Source: an uncultured Clostridia bacterium
GTDB taxonomy: Bacteria; Bacillota; Clostridia; TANB77; CAG-508
Length of the DNA stretch: 50,149 nt
Assembly: GCA_934141475.1 (NCBI GenBank)
Contig: CAKPCG010000010.1
Location: 1 to 50,149 of the forward strand
Reading direction: 5' to 3'
Shown here: piece by piece, positions 8,123-18,502 of the stretch
Layout of the letters: every line of letters starts with the position of its first letter
How positions within the stretch are numbered: position 1 is the stretch's first letter
Translations under genes and position numbers: made by a program
Notes under the pieces: model-generated
What the model saw: the letters and a program-made list of their open reading frames with translations, nothing else
Databases searched by the model: none
What the model was told of the DNA's origin: nothing

Positions 8123-8673
8123 AAGAAGAATTTTTAAACCTACTTAAAAGTACAAATAGAGAAAATATAGATGAATTAATAGATTTCATAAATAAAACAG
8201 ACTTTTTCGATGCACCAGCAAGCACACGTTTTCATGGAAGTAGAGAACATGGACTTGTAGAACATAGTTTAAAAGTATATGAAATATTAAAAGAAAAAGT
8301 AAAAACAGCATGTATCGAAATAAAAACGCCACCAGAATCTGTAATATTAATAGCATTATTACATGATTTATGCAAAGCAAATTATTATAAAATTGACTAT
8401 AGAAATGCAAAAAATGCACTAGGAGTATGGGAAAAAGTACCATATTATACAGTAGATGATACAATTCCATATGGACATGGAGAAAAATCAGTAATGATGA
8501 TAACAGAATACATAAAACTAACACCAGAGGAAAAATATGCAATTCGTTGGCATATGGGTTATACAGAACCTAAAGAACAATATAACACAATTGGACTTGC
8601 ATTTGCAAAATACCCAATTGCATTATTAACACATGAAGCAGATTTAGAAGCAACTTACTTTTTTGATACATAA
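8119..8673 (+). CDS. HD-domain hydrolase
   Basis: The product has 184 residues. HGSREHGLVEHSLKVYE (about 35-51), LIALLHDLCKANYY (about 75-88), IRWHMGYTEP and THEADLEAT give the H...HD...H...D metal-ligand order of HD phosphohydrolases. It resembles small clostridial HD proteins annotated as hydrolases; the substrate is unknown. It overlaps sigH by 4 nt and lies 23 nt before hisS. Confidence 0.8.
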   Translation: MKEEFLNLLKSTNRENIDELIDFINKTDFFDAPASTRFHGSREHGLVEHSLKVYEILKEKVKTACIEIKTPPESVILIALLHDLCKANYYKIDYRNAKNALGVWEKVPYYTVDDTIPYGHGEKSVMMITEYIKLTPEEKYAIRWHMGYTEPKEQYNTIGLAFAKYPIALLTHEADLEATYFFDT

Positions 8674-8696
8674 TTTTAATGAAAGGGATAATAAAT

Positions 8697-9980
8697 ATGA
8701 ACAAAACAGAACCAAGAACACTTCCAGGATTTATGGAATTATTGCCACAAGATCAAATATTATTTAATCAAATAAAAGAAACAATTAAAAGAAATTATGA
8801 AAAATTTGGATTTTTACCATTAGACACACCAATAATAGAAGATTCCAAAGTACTTTTAGCAAAAGCAGGAGGGGAAACAGAAAAACAAATATATAGATTT
8901 AATAAAGGAGATAGTGATTTAAGTTTAAGATTTGATTTAACTGTACCACTTGCAAAATATGTAGCAAAAAATTACGGAACACTTGCATTTCCTTTTAGAA
9001 GATACCAAATAGGAAAAGTATATAGAGGAGAAAGACAACAAAAAGGTAGATATCGCGAATTTTATCAATGTGATATAGATATAATAGGAGATGAAAATTT
9101 AAGCATAATAAATGATGCAGAACTTCCAAATGTTATTTACAACATATTTAAAGAATTAAATTTTGGAGATTTTACAATTTGCATTAATAATAGAAAAATT
9201 CTAAATGGCTTATTTAAAAGCTTAAATTTAAATGAAATAGCCTCTGACATTTTAAGAATTATAGATAAAATAGATAAAATTGGAAAAGAAGCGGTAATTT
9301 TAGAGTTAGAAAAATTAAACATAGAAAAAGAAAAAATAGAAAAAATTATAAACTTTATAGAAATAGGCGGCACAAATGACGAAAAAATAAATGCCCTAAA
9401 AGAACTAAAAATAGAAGAAGAAACATTTATAAAAGGTCTTAATGAATTAACAGAAGTTGTAAAATATATGAGAATATTTAAAATACCAGAAAATAGCTTT
9501 AAAATAGATTTAACAATAGCAAGAGGATTAGATTATTATACTGGAACAGTATATGAAACATTTTTAAATGAATATAAAAGTTTAGGAAGTATTTGTTCAG
9601 GAGGAAGATACGAAAATTTAGCAGAATATTATACAGATAGAAAACTCCCAGGGGTTGGAATATCTATAGGATTAACAAGATTATTTTATCAATTAAGTGA
9701 AATAAATTTAATTAAAGCTGAGAAAAATTCAATATCTGATATTCTTGTAATATCAATGACAGAAGATTTTGAATATGTATCTAAAGTAGCTAATAAATTA
9801 AGACAAGAAGGAAAAAATGTTCAAGTTTATTATGAAGACAAAAAAGTTAAGGCAAAATTCAAATATGCTGATAAATTAAAAATTCCATATACAGTTGTTA
9901 TAGGAGATGACGAAGTTCAAAGCCAAACATATAGTGTGAAAAATATGGAAAGTGGAGAACAAGAAATTTATAAATTTTAA
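8697..9980 (+). CDS. hisS: histidyl-tRNA synthetase
   Basis: This 427-residue class II enzyme charges tRNA-His. Motif 2 is KVYRGERQQKGRYREFYQ, the His-specific signatures are ARGLDYYTGTVYE and GSICSGGRYENL, and motif 3 is GVGISIGLTRL. The C-terminal anticodon-binding domain runs from about residue 345 to the end. Having that domain argues for HisS rather than the HisZ paralogue. The ATG at 8697 is chosen over 8679 because GAAAGGG sits just before it. Confidence 0.92.
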   Translation: MNKTEPRTLPGFMELLPQDQILFNQIKETIKRNYEKFGFLPLDTPIIEDSKVLLAKAGGETEKQIYRFNKGDSDLSLRFDLTVPLAKYVAKNYGTLAFPFRRYQIGKVYRGERQQKGRYREFYQCDIDIIGDENLSIINDAELPNVIYNIFKELNFGDFTICINNRKILNGLFKSLNLNEIASDILRIIDKIDKIGKEAVILELEKLNIEKEKIEKIINFIEIGGTNDEKINALKELKIEEETFIKGLNELTEVVKYMRIFKIPENSFKIDLTIARGLDYYTGTVYETFLNEYKSLGSICSGGRYENLAEYYTDRKLPGVGISIGLTRLFYQLSEINLIKAEKNSISDILVISMTEDFEYVSKVANKLRQEGKNVQVYYEDKKVKAKFKYADKLKIPYTVVIGDDEVQSQTYSVKNMESGEQEIYKF

Positions 9981-9983
9981 AAT

Positions 9984-10018
9984 TAGGGACGGAACTTTTA
10001 TAAAAAGATCCGTCCCTA
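9984..10018. repeat. GGGACGG palindromic repeat / terminator, copy 1
   Basis: TAGGGACGGAACTTTT and AAAAGATCCGTCCCTA form a long stem between hisS and mutS2. A related palindrome follows the CobW gene at 23911-23948. It has no long T-run, so it may be a dispersed repeat that also acts as a terminator. Confidence 0.7.
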
Positions 10019-10042
10019 AATTCAAAAAAAGGTTGGTAAAAA

Positions 10043-12413
10043 ATGAATCAAACATATTTAAATAAATTAGAATATAATCAAATATTAGAAAGATTAAAAA
10101 CATATTGCCATACATATATAGGAAAAGAACTGGCAGAAAATCTTAAACCATCAAACCAAAAAGAAGAAGTTAAAATTAATTTAGCAATGACAAATGAAGC
10201 AGTAAGCTTAATAGAAAGAAATTCTACTCCACCAATTTCGGAAATAGATGATATTTTTGTATACTTAAAATTACTAGAAAGTTCTAGTACAATTTCTGCA
10301 AAAGCATTATTGTCTGTGGTAAATATTTTAGAAATGGCAGATGAATTAATAGAATATTTTTCAAGCTTTGCAAATACAGAGGAATTTCCAAATTTGAAAG
10401 AATATTTTGTAAACTTATATACTAATCATTCAATAATAGATAAAATAAAAAAATGTGTTATTGATGAAAATACAATAGCAGATAATAGTTCAAATACATT
10501 AGCCTCAATAAGAAGACGTGAAAGAAGATTAGAACAAGATATAAAGTCAAAACTAAACACAATTTTACATTCTTCGAGCTATTCTAAATATATACAAGAA
10601 AATGTTGTAACAATAAGAAATGATAGATATGTAATACCTGTAAAACAAGAATATAGGTCATATGTAAAAGGATTTGTTCATGATATGTCTTCTAGTGGAT
10701 CTACAGTATTTATTGAGCCACTTGCAGTATTTGAATTTAATAATGAACTAAATAATTTAAAGATTGATGAAAGTGCGGAGATTGAAAAGATTTTATATAA
10801 TTTAAGCAGTATGCTATTTAGCTATACAAATGAAATAAAAATAGATGTATCTATAATTGGAAAGTTGGATTTTGCCTTTGCAAAAGCAAAATATTCAAAT
10901 TCAATAAAAGGTATTACACCTAAAATAAATGATGAGAAATTTGCAAACTTTATAAATGCAAGACATCCTTTAATAGATGAACAAAAAGTAGTTCCTACAT
11001 CTTTAAGTATAGGAAAAGATTTTTCATTATTAATTATAACAGGTCCAAATACTGGAGGAAAAACAGTTACTCTAAAAACAGTTGGATTATTAGAACTTAT
11101 GGCCTGTTCTGGATTAAATATTCCAGCAGATGAAAAGTCAAGCATATATGTATTTGACGAAATTTTTGCAGATATAGGAGATGACCAAAGTATATCTGAC
11201 TCATTAAGTACATTTTCTAGCCATATGATAAATATTTCTCATATTTTGAAAACAGCTACGGAAAATAGCTTAATTTTAGTTGATGAATTAGGTTCAGGAA
11301 CAGACCCAATTGAAGGTGCAAATCTTGCAATTAGTATTTTAGAATATTTTAAAAATAATGATATTTTAACAATTGCAACAACACACTATCAAGAACTAAA
11401 AAGATATGCTTTAGTTACAAATGATGTACAAAATGCAAGTGTGGAATTTGATATAGAAAACTTAAAACCTACCTATAGGTTACTTCTTGGTATCCCTCGG
11501 AAAAAGTAATGCCTTTGCAATAAGTGAAAAACTTGGAATAAAAAAAGAAATTATAGAAAAAGCACGTTCCTTAATGAACAAGCAAGATGTAGATATAGAA
11601 GAACTTTTAAAGAAAATTTATGATGACAAAATAGAAATTGAAAAAGAAAAAGAAGAAATAACAAAAAATTTAAATCAAATACAGGTTCTTAAGAAAAATC
11701 TACAAAGAGATGACTCTAAATTAAAAATGCAAGAACAAGAGTTAATAAATAATGCAAAAACAAAAGCAAGAGACATTCTTTTAGATGCTAAAGATGAAGC
11801 TACTAAATTAATTAGTGAAATGAAAAAAATAGAAAATACATCAGGTGCTATAGATGAGCTTAATAATTTAAGAAATAAAATAAATACATCTATAAAAGAA
11901 AAATCTATAAAAGATACTGCTAAAAATGTGGCTGTAAATCCAATAGATAGAAATTTATTAAAAGAAGGAACAAAAGTTTATATTACAAACTTAAATCAAA
12001 ATGGTATTATAACATCCTCTAAAATTAATAAAAATGACGAAGTTCAAGTTCAAATAGGACTTATAAAAACTAATATAAATATAAAATACTTAGAACTTCC
12101 AAGAGATTTAAAAAATGATTTAACAAAACCTGTTATACAATCTGCCCCAAAAGTCTCTAAAACAAGGTATGCAAATTCAGAAATTAATATAATAGGTATG
12201 AATACAGATGAGGCAATACCAATAGTTGATAAATTTATAGATGATTGCTTCTTAGCTAAAATTCATACAGCTAGAATTGTTCATGGAAAAGGAACAGGAA
12301 AACTTAGGTTAGCTGTGCAAGCATTTTTAAGAAAAAATAAAAGAGTAAAATCATTTAGAGTTGGAACTTATGGAGAAGGAGAAATGGGAGTTACTGTTGT
12401 AGAATTAAAATAA
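10043..12413 (+). CDS. mutS2: MutS2 endonuclease/ribosome-rescue ATPase, needs a +1 shift at CGG 11498
   Basis: MutS2 has a MutS-type core and a C-terminal Smr domain. It acts on branched DNA and, in Bacillus, at collided ribosomes. The Walker A motif GPNTGGKT is at residues 334-341 and Walker B (LILVDELGSGTDP) is around D414. Codon 486 is CGG in GGT ATC CCT CGG AAA AAG TAA. Skipping its C gives G-I-P-G-K-S-N-A-F, the conserved family motif, and opens the rest: a coiled coil, then Smr with INIIGMNTDEA, ARIVHGKGTGKLR and GEGEMGVTVVEL. The full product is 789 residues, the normal size. Confidence 0.92.
11498..11501 (+). other. candidate +1 recoding site CGGA in mutS2
   Basis: CCT is followed by CGG AAA AAG TAA. 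Skipping C gives CCT GGA AAA AGT AAT. Unshifted translation stops two codons later, before the Smr domain. Confidence 0.75.
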
Positions 12414-12455
12414 CTAAATATATTAAAATAATTTTAGATATATTTAGTTGCTATT
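12411..12455 (+). terminator. terminator after mutS2
   Basis: AACTAAATATA and TATATTTAGTT form a stem with an AT-rich loop, followed by GCTATTTT. The stem is AT-only and therefore weak. Confidence 0.5.
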
Positions 12456-12499
12456 TTAATATATTTATAATAAAATACAAACAGAAGAAAGGGGGAAAA

Positions 12500-14449
12500 A
12501 TGAATAAAACAAGAAAAATATTAGTAACAATGGTATTTTTGATATTATTTATAATATTAGGAAATACGAAAAGTAATGCAAGAAGTTTATATTTAAACAA
12601 TTTAGATTTTGATGCAAAAATTAATGAAGATGGAAGTATGAATGTTACAGAAACATGGGATATTTCTATTGATAGCACAAACACTTTATTTAAGACATTT
12701 AAAACAGATAGCAGTAAATATACATCAATATCAGATGTAAAAGTATCTGAAGTTACAGGTGGAAGTATAAAAGATTTTAAAGAAATAAATTCTATTATGT
12801 ATCATGTAACAAATAATTGCTATTATGGTTTAAAAAATGATGAAGGAAATTTTGAAATTGCGTGGGGAGTTGGTTTAGATAATAGTAGTGCAACTAAAAA
12901 ATATAAAATATCATATAAAGTAAATGATGTAATTGCAAAATACCAAGACTGTGCAGAATTATATTGGCAATTTATAGGCAGTGATTTTGAAATTAGTTGT
13001 GACAATATTACAGGTACAATTTTGCTTCCTAAAAATGCAGAATCAAAAGATGATATTAGAGTTTGGGGACATACTGAGGGATTAAATGGAGAAATATATG
13101 CAGTAGATTTAAACAAAATAAAATTTAATCTTTATGATTTTATGGCAGGAAGATATGTAGAAATAAGATCTGCATTTCCTTCAAATATCATAAATAGCAC
13201 AAAAAGAACATACTCTACAAGTAAGTTTGATGAAATTATAGAAGAAGAAACTAATTGGGCAAACTTGGCAAATCAAAGAAGAGAAAAGGCAAAACAAAAA
13301 AGAAAAGTAATAAGTATGATTTTTATAGTAGTTTGCGGATTTTTAGATATAATACTTATTAAAAAATCAATAAAACTTATAAAAAAGGCATCTAAAACAA
13401 AAAAAATTAAGCCTTCTATGGAAATGAAGTATTTTAGAGAAATGCCAAGAAGAAATGCAACACCAGCACAGTCGATATATGTTTATAATGAGTTATTATC
13501 TACATTAAGTACTAAACAAATGGGGGATATTTTTTCTGCAACATTACTTGATTTATGTTTGAAAAAATATATAAATTTTGAAGAAAATCTAGAAGATAAG
13601 AAAAATATTATAATAAAAATCTTGAAAAGAGAAGCGGATGACAAACTTGAATCTAGTGAAAAAATAATTCTTCAATACATAGTTGGTGCAGCTTGTGGAA
13701 AAGACAATTTAACTATTAAAGATATAGAAAAATACATGAAAAAACACGCATCTAATTTAGTTGAATTAAAAGAAGATATAGAACATGCAAGTATAAGAGA
13801 AATTACAAATAATAAATTGTATGATAAAAATGAGGCAGAAGAAAAGAAAAAATATAATAATACCTCAATAATTAATGGAAGTATGATAATGGTTATATTT
13901 TTCGTGGGAATTGGAGTTTTGCCAGTATTTTTAGAATATATTACAGGAAAGGCTTTATTTATAGGAATTGTAAGTCTTATAGTAGCATTTATATTAAAAA
14001 GCATTTCTACAAGTATGTATAATAAAAAAATAAATGTATATACAGAAAAGGGTATAGACGAAAAACAGATGTGGAAAGGTCTAAAAAAATACATGGAAGA
14101 TTTTTCTATGTTAGATAAAAGAGAAATCCCTGAACTTGTAATATGGGAACAATTTTTAGTATATGCAACAGCATTTGGAATTGCAGATAAAGTAATAAAA
14201 CAATTAAAAGCAGTTTATAAGGAGCTTGGCAGAAGTTTTGAGTTTGATGATTCTTCTTATGGTTATATGTATTTTATAACAAATAATAATTTTTCATCTA
14301 ATTTTACTAATGCAATAAGTTCGACATTTACATCTGCATATTCTTCTAATTATTCAGGAACATATTCATCAGGATCTGGCTTTGGAGGAGGATTCTCCGG
14401 AGGCGGAGGAGGCGGAGGCCGGCGGTGGTCGGTGGAGGTCGGAAGATAA
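12500..14449 (+). CDS. DUF2207 membrane protein with Gly-rich tail
   Basis: The product has about 648 residues. A signal peptide (about 1-28) is followed by the extracytoplasmic DUF2207 beta domain, with NEDGSMNVTETWDI at about 46-59. Then come a helix at about 272-288, a cytoplasmic region, two helices at about 460-500, and a second soluble part (FSMLDKREIPELVIWEQFLVYATAFG). The tail is a run of Gly. Read straight, the last codons give G-G-R-R-W-S-V-E-V-G-R. Skipping C at 14420, 14430 and 14440 gives an uninterrupted Gly run then Arg and the same stop. Poly-Gly tails are usual in this family, which favours the second reading. Function unknown. Confidence 0.85.
   Translation: MNKTRKILVTMVFLILFIILGNTKSNARSLYLNNLDFDAKINEDGSMNVTETWDISIDSTNTLFKTFKTDSSKYTSISDVKVSEVTGGSIKDFKEINSIMYHVTNNCYYGLKNDEGNFEIAWGVGLDNSSATKKYKISYKVNDVIAKYQDCAELYWQFIGSDFEISCDNITGTILLPKNAESKDDIRVWGHTEGLNGEIYAVDLNKIKFNLYDFMAGRYVEIRSAFPSNIINSTKRTYSTSKFDEIIEEETNWANLANQRREKAKQKRKVISMIFIVVCGFLDIILIKKSIKLIKKASKTKKIKPSMEMKYFREMPRRNATPAQSIYVYNELLSTLSTKQMGDIFSATLLDLCLKKYINFEENLEDKKNIIIKILKREADDKLESSEKIILQYIVGAACGKDNLTIKDIEKYMKKHASNLVELKEDIEHASIREITNNKLYDKNEAEEKKKYNNTSIINGSMIMVIFFVGIGVLPVFLEYITGKALFIGIVSLIVAFILKSISTSMYNKKINVYTEKGIDEKQMWKGLKKYMEDFSMLDKREIPELVIWEQFLVYATAFGIADKVIKQLKAVYKELGRSFEFDDSSYGYMYFITNNNFSSNFTNAISSTFTSAYSSNYSGTYSSGSGFGGGFSGGGGGGGRRWSVEVGR
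14420..14443 (+). other. three candidate CGG recoding sites in the DUF2207 tail
   Basis: Extra C bases at 14420, 14430 and 14440 lie exactly 10 nt apart, each before GGN (GGC, GGT, GGA). In the successively shifted frames each is an in-frame CGG. Three +1 skips add up to three bases, so the stop at 14447 is shared by both readings. A 10-nt tandem expansion is the alternative explanation. Confidence 0.6.
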
Positions 14450-14452
14450 AAT

Positions 14453-14506
14453 AAAAAATGTCCAATTATTAAAACATTTTATTGTTTGGTAATTGGGCAT
14501 TTTTTA
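14453..14506. terminator. bidirectional terminator between DUF2207 gene and murC
   Basis: AAAATGTCCAATTA pairs with TAATTGGGCATTTT across a 22-nt loop, with an A-run on the left and a T-run on the right. It therefore works for both convergent genes. Confidence 0.8.
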
Positions 14507-14526
14507 TTGTATTATTTTTTAATTTA

Positions 14527-15906
14527 TTAGTTCAATAGCATTGGTCCGATTTCTGTGACTGTTCCTGCTCCTTGTGTTATTATAATATCATTTTCAGAAA
14601 TATTTTGTTTTAAATATTTTACACATTCATTAAAATCTGGAATATATAAAGCTTTTTTTCCAAGACTACAAATTTTATCTGCCAAATCTTTTGAAGTTAT
14701 TCCATAAGTATTTTTTTCACGTGCTGCATAAATATCTAAAATAATTATATTATCAAAATTTAATAAAGCTTTTGCAAAATCATCCATTAAAGTTTTTGTT
14801 CTACTATAGGTATGAGGCTGAAAAACAACCCAAGATTTATTATATTTTTTATTCATTAAAGCTTTAGCTGTTGCAATAATTTCTGTTGGGTGATGTCCAT
14901 AATCATCATAAATATTTGCACCATTAATAGAACCTTTAAATTCAAATCTTCTTGCAGCACCAGTAAAAGATAATAAAGCTTTTTGAATAGAACTAAGTTT
15001 TATTCCATAGTAATCACATAAAGAAATACATGCCAAAGCATTTAAAACATTATGCATACCAGGTACACTTAATTTTATTCTTCCATAAAATTCACCTTTT
15101 GTATAAACATCAAATTCTGGAAAACCATTATTATCAAAAGTAATATTTACTGCAAAGAAATCAGTATTTTTATTAGTTATTCCATAAGTAAGTGTTTTAG
15201 CTTCTGTATATTCAATTAAATCTAATGCGTTTTTATCATCACCATTTACAACAAGTAAACCATTTTTAGGAATAAGTTTTACATATTTTATAAATGCTTT
15301 TTTTATGTTTTCAAAATTTTTAAAATAGTCTAAATGGTCATTGTCTATATTTAAAATTATTTCTGATTTTGGACTAAATTTTAAGAAACTTTCAACATAT
15401 TCACAAGCTTCAATTATAAAATATTCGCTATTTCCAACTTTGTAGTTTCCATCTAATTGTTTTAAATCTGCTCCAACTTGAATACTTGGATCTTTTAATG
15501 CTTCAAGAAAACATAAAGAAACCATAGATGTTGTAGTGCTTTTTCCATGTGTTCCGGAAATTGTTATTGTATCTTTATAACATCTTGTAAGTTCTCCTAA
15601 AAAATCTGCTCTTTCTATTATTGGTATATTTTTATTTCTAGCTGTTACTAATTCTACATTATCTTGTTTTATTGCAGCTGAATATACAACAACATCGGGG
15701 TCTTCTATATTTTCTTCTTTATGACCGATGGATACTTTAATTCCAGCTTTTTCAAGTTTTATAGTAGATTCGGTTTCAACATTGTTTGAACCACTTACAG
15801 TAAATCCGAAATTTACAAGTATTTCGGCGATACCACTCATGCTTACACCACCAATACCTACCATATGTATTTTGTTATATTTTTTTAATCTTTCAATATT
15901 AGGCAT
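14527..15906 (-). CDS. murC: UDP-N-acetylmuramate--L-alanine ligase
   Basis: This 459-residue cytoplasmic ligase adds L-Ala to UDP-MurNAc in peptidoglycan synthesis. The N-terminal Rossmann motif is HMVGIGGVSMSGIAE (14-28), the ATP loop is SGTHGKSTTTSM, and the catalytic region includes EACEYVESFL, NIDNDHLDYF and the family signature YDDYGHHPTEI, then FQPHTYSRT. It has a normal length, no in-frame CGG, and AGGAGTG before the ATG. It is the only housekeeping gene on the minus strand in the first 36 kb apart from the protein at 20288. Confidence 0.95.
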   Translation of the reverse strand: MPNIERLKKYNKIHMVGIGGVSMSGIAEILVNFGFTVSGSNNVETESTIKLEKAGIKVSIGHKEENIEDPDVVVYSAAIKQDNVELVTARNKNIPIIERADFLGELTRCYKDTITISGTHGKSTTTSMVSLCFLEALKDPSIQVGADLKQLDGNYKVGNSEYFIIEACEYVESFLKFSPKSEIILNIDNDHLDYFKNFENIKKAFIKYVKLIPKNGLLVVNGDDKNALDLIEYTEAKTLTYGITNKNTDFFAVNITFDNNGFPEFDVYTKGEFYGRIKLSVPGMHNVLNALACISLCDYYGIKLSSIQKALLSFTGAARRFEFKGSINGANIYDDYGHHPTEIIATAKALMNKKYNKSWVVFQPHTYSRTKTLMDDFAKALLNFDNIIILDIYAAREKNTYGITSKDLADKICSLGKKALYIPDFNECVKYLKQNISENDIIITQGAGTVTEIGPMLLN

Positions 15907-16203
15907 AATTAATCACTCCTGTTAAATAAAATCTAAACCTGATTATATACTTATTCTATTGTTTTTTCAATAAAAATGTTAAAATAAATCGTGAATTTAG
16001 TTTTTTTATTATTTATAAGCTTAAATATTATATAATATAGCATTTGCAAAATGTTGATTTTTCTGATAAAATACAAATTATGTTTTTATAAATTAGGCAA
16101 ATTATATATTATAAAAGTGTTATAAAGGTATTAAAAAAATTTTTAAAAAAATCAAAAGCGGAAAAAATTAAAAAAGCAAAAATCACTGAAAGGTAGTAAT
16201 AAT
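15907..16203. other. divergent intergenic region murC/mtaB
   Basis: This 297-nt AT-rich stretch between divergent genes has no ORF. An AT-only inverted repeat (TTAAATATTATATAATATAG region, 16020-16039) contains candidate -10 elements, but I cannot assign a promoter firmly. GAAAGGTAG at 16188-16196 is the mtaB ribosome site. Confidence 0.5.
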
Positions 16204-17521
16204 ATGGAATACGAAGAAAATAATAATAAAAAAAAGGTTGCTTTAATTACATTACGGTTGCAAAGTAAATCAATATGAATCTAATGCTATGGCAGAAAAA
16301 TTTTTAAAACAAGGATACAAAATATGTGATGTAGATGAAAACCCAGATATTGTAATTGTAAACACATGTACAGTAACTAATATAGCAGACAGAAAATCTA
16401 GGCAAATTTTAAGAAAAGTAAAAGAAGAAAATCCAAAAAGCATAATTGTTGCAGTTGGATGTTATGTGCAAGTTGCAAAAGAAAAAGTACAAGAAATGGA
16501 AGAAATAGATATTTGCCTTGGAAATGTTGAGAAAAAAGATATTGTAACAAATGTAGAAAAATATATAAATGAAAATAAAAAAATAGAAATATTTGATGTA
16601 AACAAAGAAGTAGAATTTCAAGAAATGGGGGCAATAACATTTTCTGAAAAGACAAGAGCAACTGTAAAAATTCAAGATGGATGTAATAATTTTTGCACAT
16701 ATTGTTTAATTCCATATGCAAGAGGAAGAGTAAGAAGTAGAAATAAAGAAAATGTAATTGAGGAAGTTACAAAAATTGCTAAAAAAGGAATTAAAGAAAT
16801 TGTAATAACAGGAATACATATTGCATCTTACGGAAAAGATTTTGAAAATAAGTATGGTTTAATAGATTTATTAGAAGAACTAGATAAAATTGATGGTATA
16901 AAAAGGATTAGACTAGGTTCATTAGAACCAACAATAATAACAGAAGAATTTACAAAAAGACTTTCTAATTTAAAAACTATTTGTAATCAATTTCATCTAT
17001 CACTTCAAAGTGGATGTGATGAAACTTTAAGAAGAATGAATAGAAAATATTCATGTGAAGAGTTTGAAAAATCAACAGAAATTTTAAGAAAATATTTTAA
17101 AAATGTAAATTTAACAACAGACATAATAGTAGGTTTTCCAGGTGAGACAAAAGAAGAATTTGAAAAAACATATGAATTTTTAAGTAAAATAAAATTTTAT
17201 AAAATGCATGTTTTCAAATATTCTCCAAGAGAGGGAACAATAGCTGCTAAAATGACAAATCAAATAGATGGAAATATTAAAGAAGAAAGAAGCCAAAAAT
17301 TAATTAAATTGTCAAATGATAATGAAAAAGAATATAATGAAGAATATTTAGGAAAAAAAGTAGATGTATTATTTGAAGAAGAAAAAAACGGACTTTGGTC
17401 AGGATATACCTCAAATTATATAAAAGTATTTGCAGAATGCAGTGAAAACTTAGAAAATCAAATTAGAGAAGTTACAATAAAAGAAGCAAAAGAACAAAAT
17501 TTATTGGGTGAAATATCTTGA
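16204..17521 (+). CDS. mtaB: tRNA t6A37 methylthiotransferase MtaB, needs a +1 shift at CGG 16255
   Basis: MtaB converts t6A to ms2t6A at position 37 of ANN-decoding tRNAs. It has the three-Cys N-terminal cluster site (LGCK, NTCTVT, GCYVQ) and the radical-SAM cluster CNNFCTYC, then the TRAM region. The ATG at 16204 with GAAAGGTAG begins M-E-Y-E-E-N, and codon 18 is CGG. Skipping C16255 turns TTA CGG TTG into TTA GGT TGC, giving the family motif T-L-G-C-K-V-N-Q-Y-E and a 438-residue protein of normal size. The first cluster Cys is the codon right after the shift. Unshifted translation ends at 16278. Confidence 0.92.
16255..16258 (+). other. candidate +1 recoding site CGGT in mtaB
   Basis: TTA CGG TTG is read as TTA (C) GGT TGC. 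The restored Gly-Cys is part of the invariant MTTase cluster motif, so the correct frame here is not in doubt. Confidence 0.75.
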
Positions 17522-17572
17522 AAAAAATAAAAGAATTTGATATATTTAAGAAAAACTTAGGAGGACAAGAAA

Positions 17573-18430
17573 ATGACAGAAGCAGATAAAAATTTTATAG
17601 ACACATGCAAAGAAATTTTAAAAAATGGCTATTCATCAAAAGGCACAGGAGTTAGAACAAGATGGGAAGATGGAGAAGAAGCAAATTATTTTTCAATAGT
17701 TGGTGTAACAAATAAATATGACATCGAAAAAGAATTTCCTATGATAACATTAAGAAACAACACAAATACTGTAAAAAGAGCAATTGATGAGATTTTATGG
17801 ATTTGGCAAAAAAAGTCAAATAATGTAAAAGACCTAAATTCTCATATTTGGGATCAATGGGCAGGAGAAGATGGAACAATAGGAAAAGCATATGGATATC
17901 AATTAGCCAAAAAATACGAATTTAAAACAAAAGATGGAATTAAATTACTAGATCAAGTAGATTATATGCTATATTTACTAAAAAATGATCCGGCAAGTAG
18001 AAGAATAATGACAAATATTTTCAATTTTGAAGATTTAAAAGACATGAATTTAGAACCATGTGCCTATAGTACACAATGGCTTGCAAAAAACGGAAAACTT
18101 CATTTAATACTAAATCAACGTTCACAAGACATGCTTGCAGCAAATGGATGGAATACAATGCAATATGCTGCATTATTATGCATGGTTGCAAAATGTGTAG
18201 GATTAAAGCCTGGAACTTTAACACATAATATAGGAGATTGTCATATATATGATAGACATGTACCATTAATAGAAAAATTAATAAGTGCAGAGCCAATGGA
18301 TGTTACTCCTAAACTTGTAATAAATAATGATACAACAAATTTCTACGAATTTAAATTAGAAGATTTTGAAATACAAGGTTATGATTATAACAAAGAAATA
18401 AAATTAGGAAAAATACCAGTAGCAATATAA
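17573..18430 (+). CDS. thyA: thymidylate synthase
   Basis: This 285-residue enzyme methylates dUMP to dTMP using methylene-tetrahydrofolate. The catalytic Cys is C163 in LEPCAYSTQW. RSQDMLAANGWN binds substrate, and NIGDCHIYDRH is the conserved late motif. It is slightly divergent from E. coli ThyA but complete. AGGAGG lies 9 nt before the ATG. folA follows 72 nt downstream, a typical pairing because ThyA produces the dihydrofolate that FolA recycles. Confidence 0.93.
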   Translation: MTEADKNFIDTCKEILKNGYSSKGTGVRTRWEDGEEANYFSIVGVTNKYDIEKEFPMITLRNNTNTVKRAIDEILWIWQKKSNNVKDLNSHIWDQWAGEDGTIGKAYGYQLAKKYEFKTKDGIKLLDQVDYMLYLLKNDPASRRIMTNIFNFEDLKDMNLEPCAYSTQWLAKNGKLHLILNQRSQDMLAANGWNTMQYAALLCMVAKCVGLKPGTLTHNIGDCHIYDRHVPLIEKLISAEPMDVTPKLVINNDTTNFYEFKLEDFEIQGYDYNKEIKLGKIPVAI

Positions 18431-18502
18431 ATTTAATGGAAGAAATAAAAATAACTAAAAAGAGAAAATAAAAAGCAAAAAAGAAAAACGGAGGAAATAA
18501 AT

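Noticed and set aside
15907..16203. tRNA or small RNA gene in the murC/mtaB gap
   Set aside because: No cloverleaf or GC-rich stem found; only AT-rich sequence and an AT palindrome.
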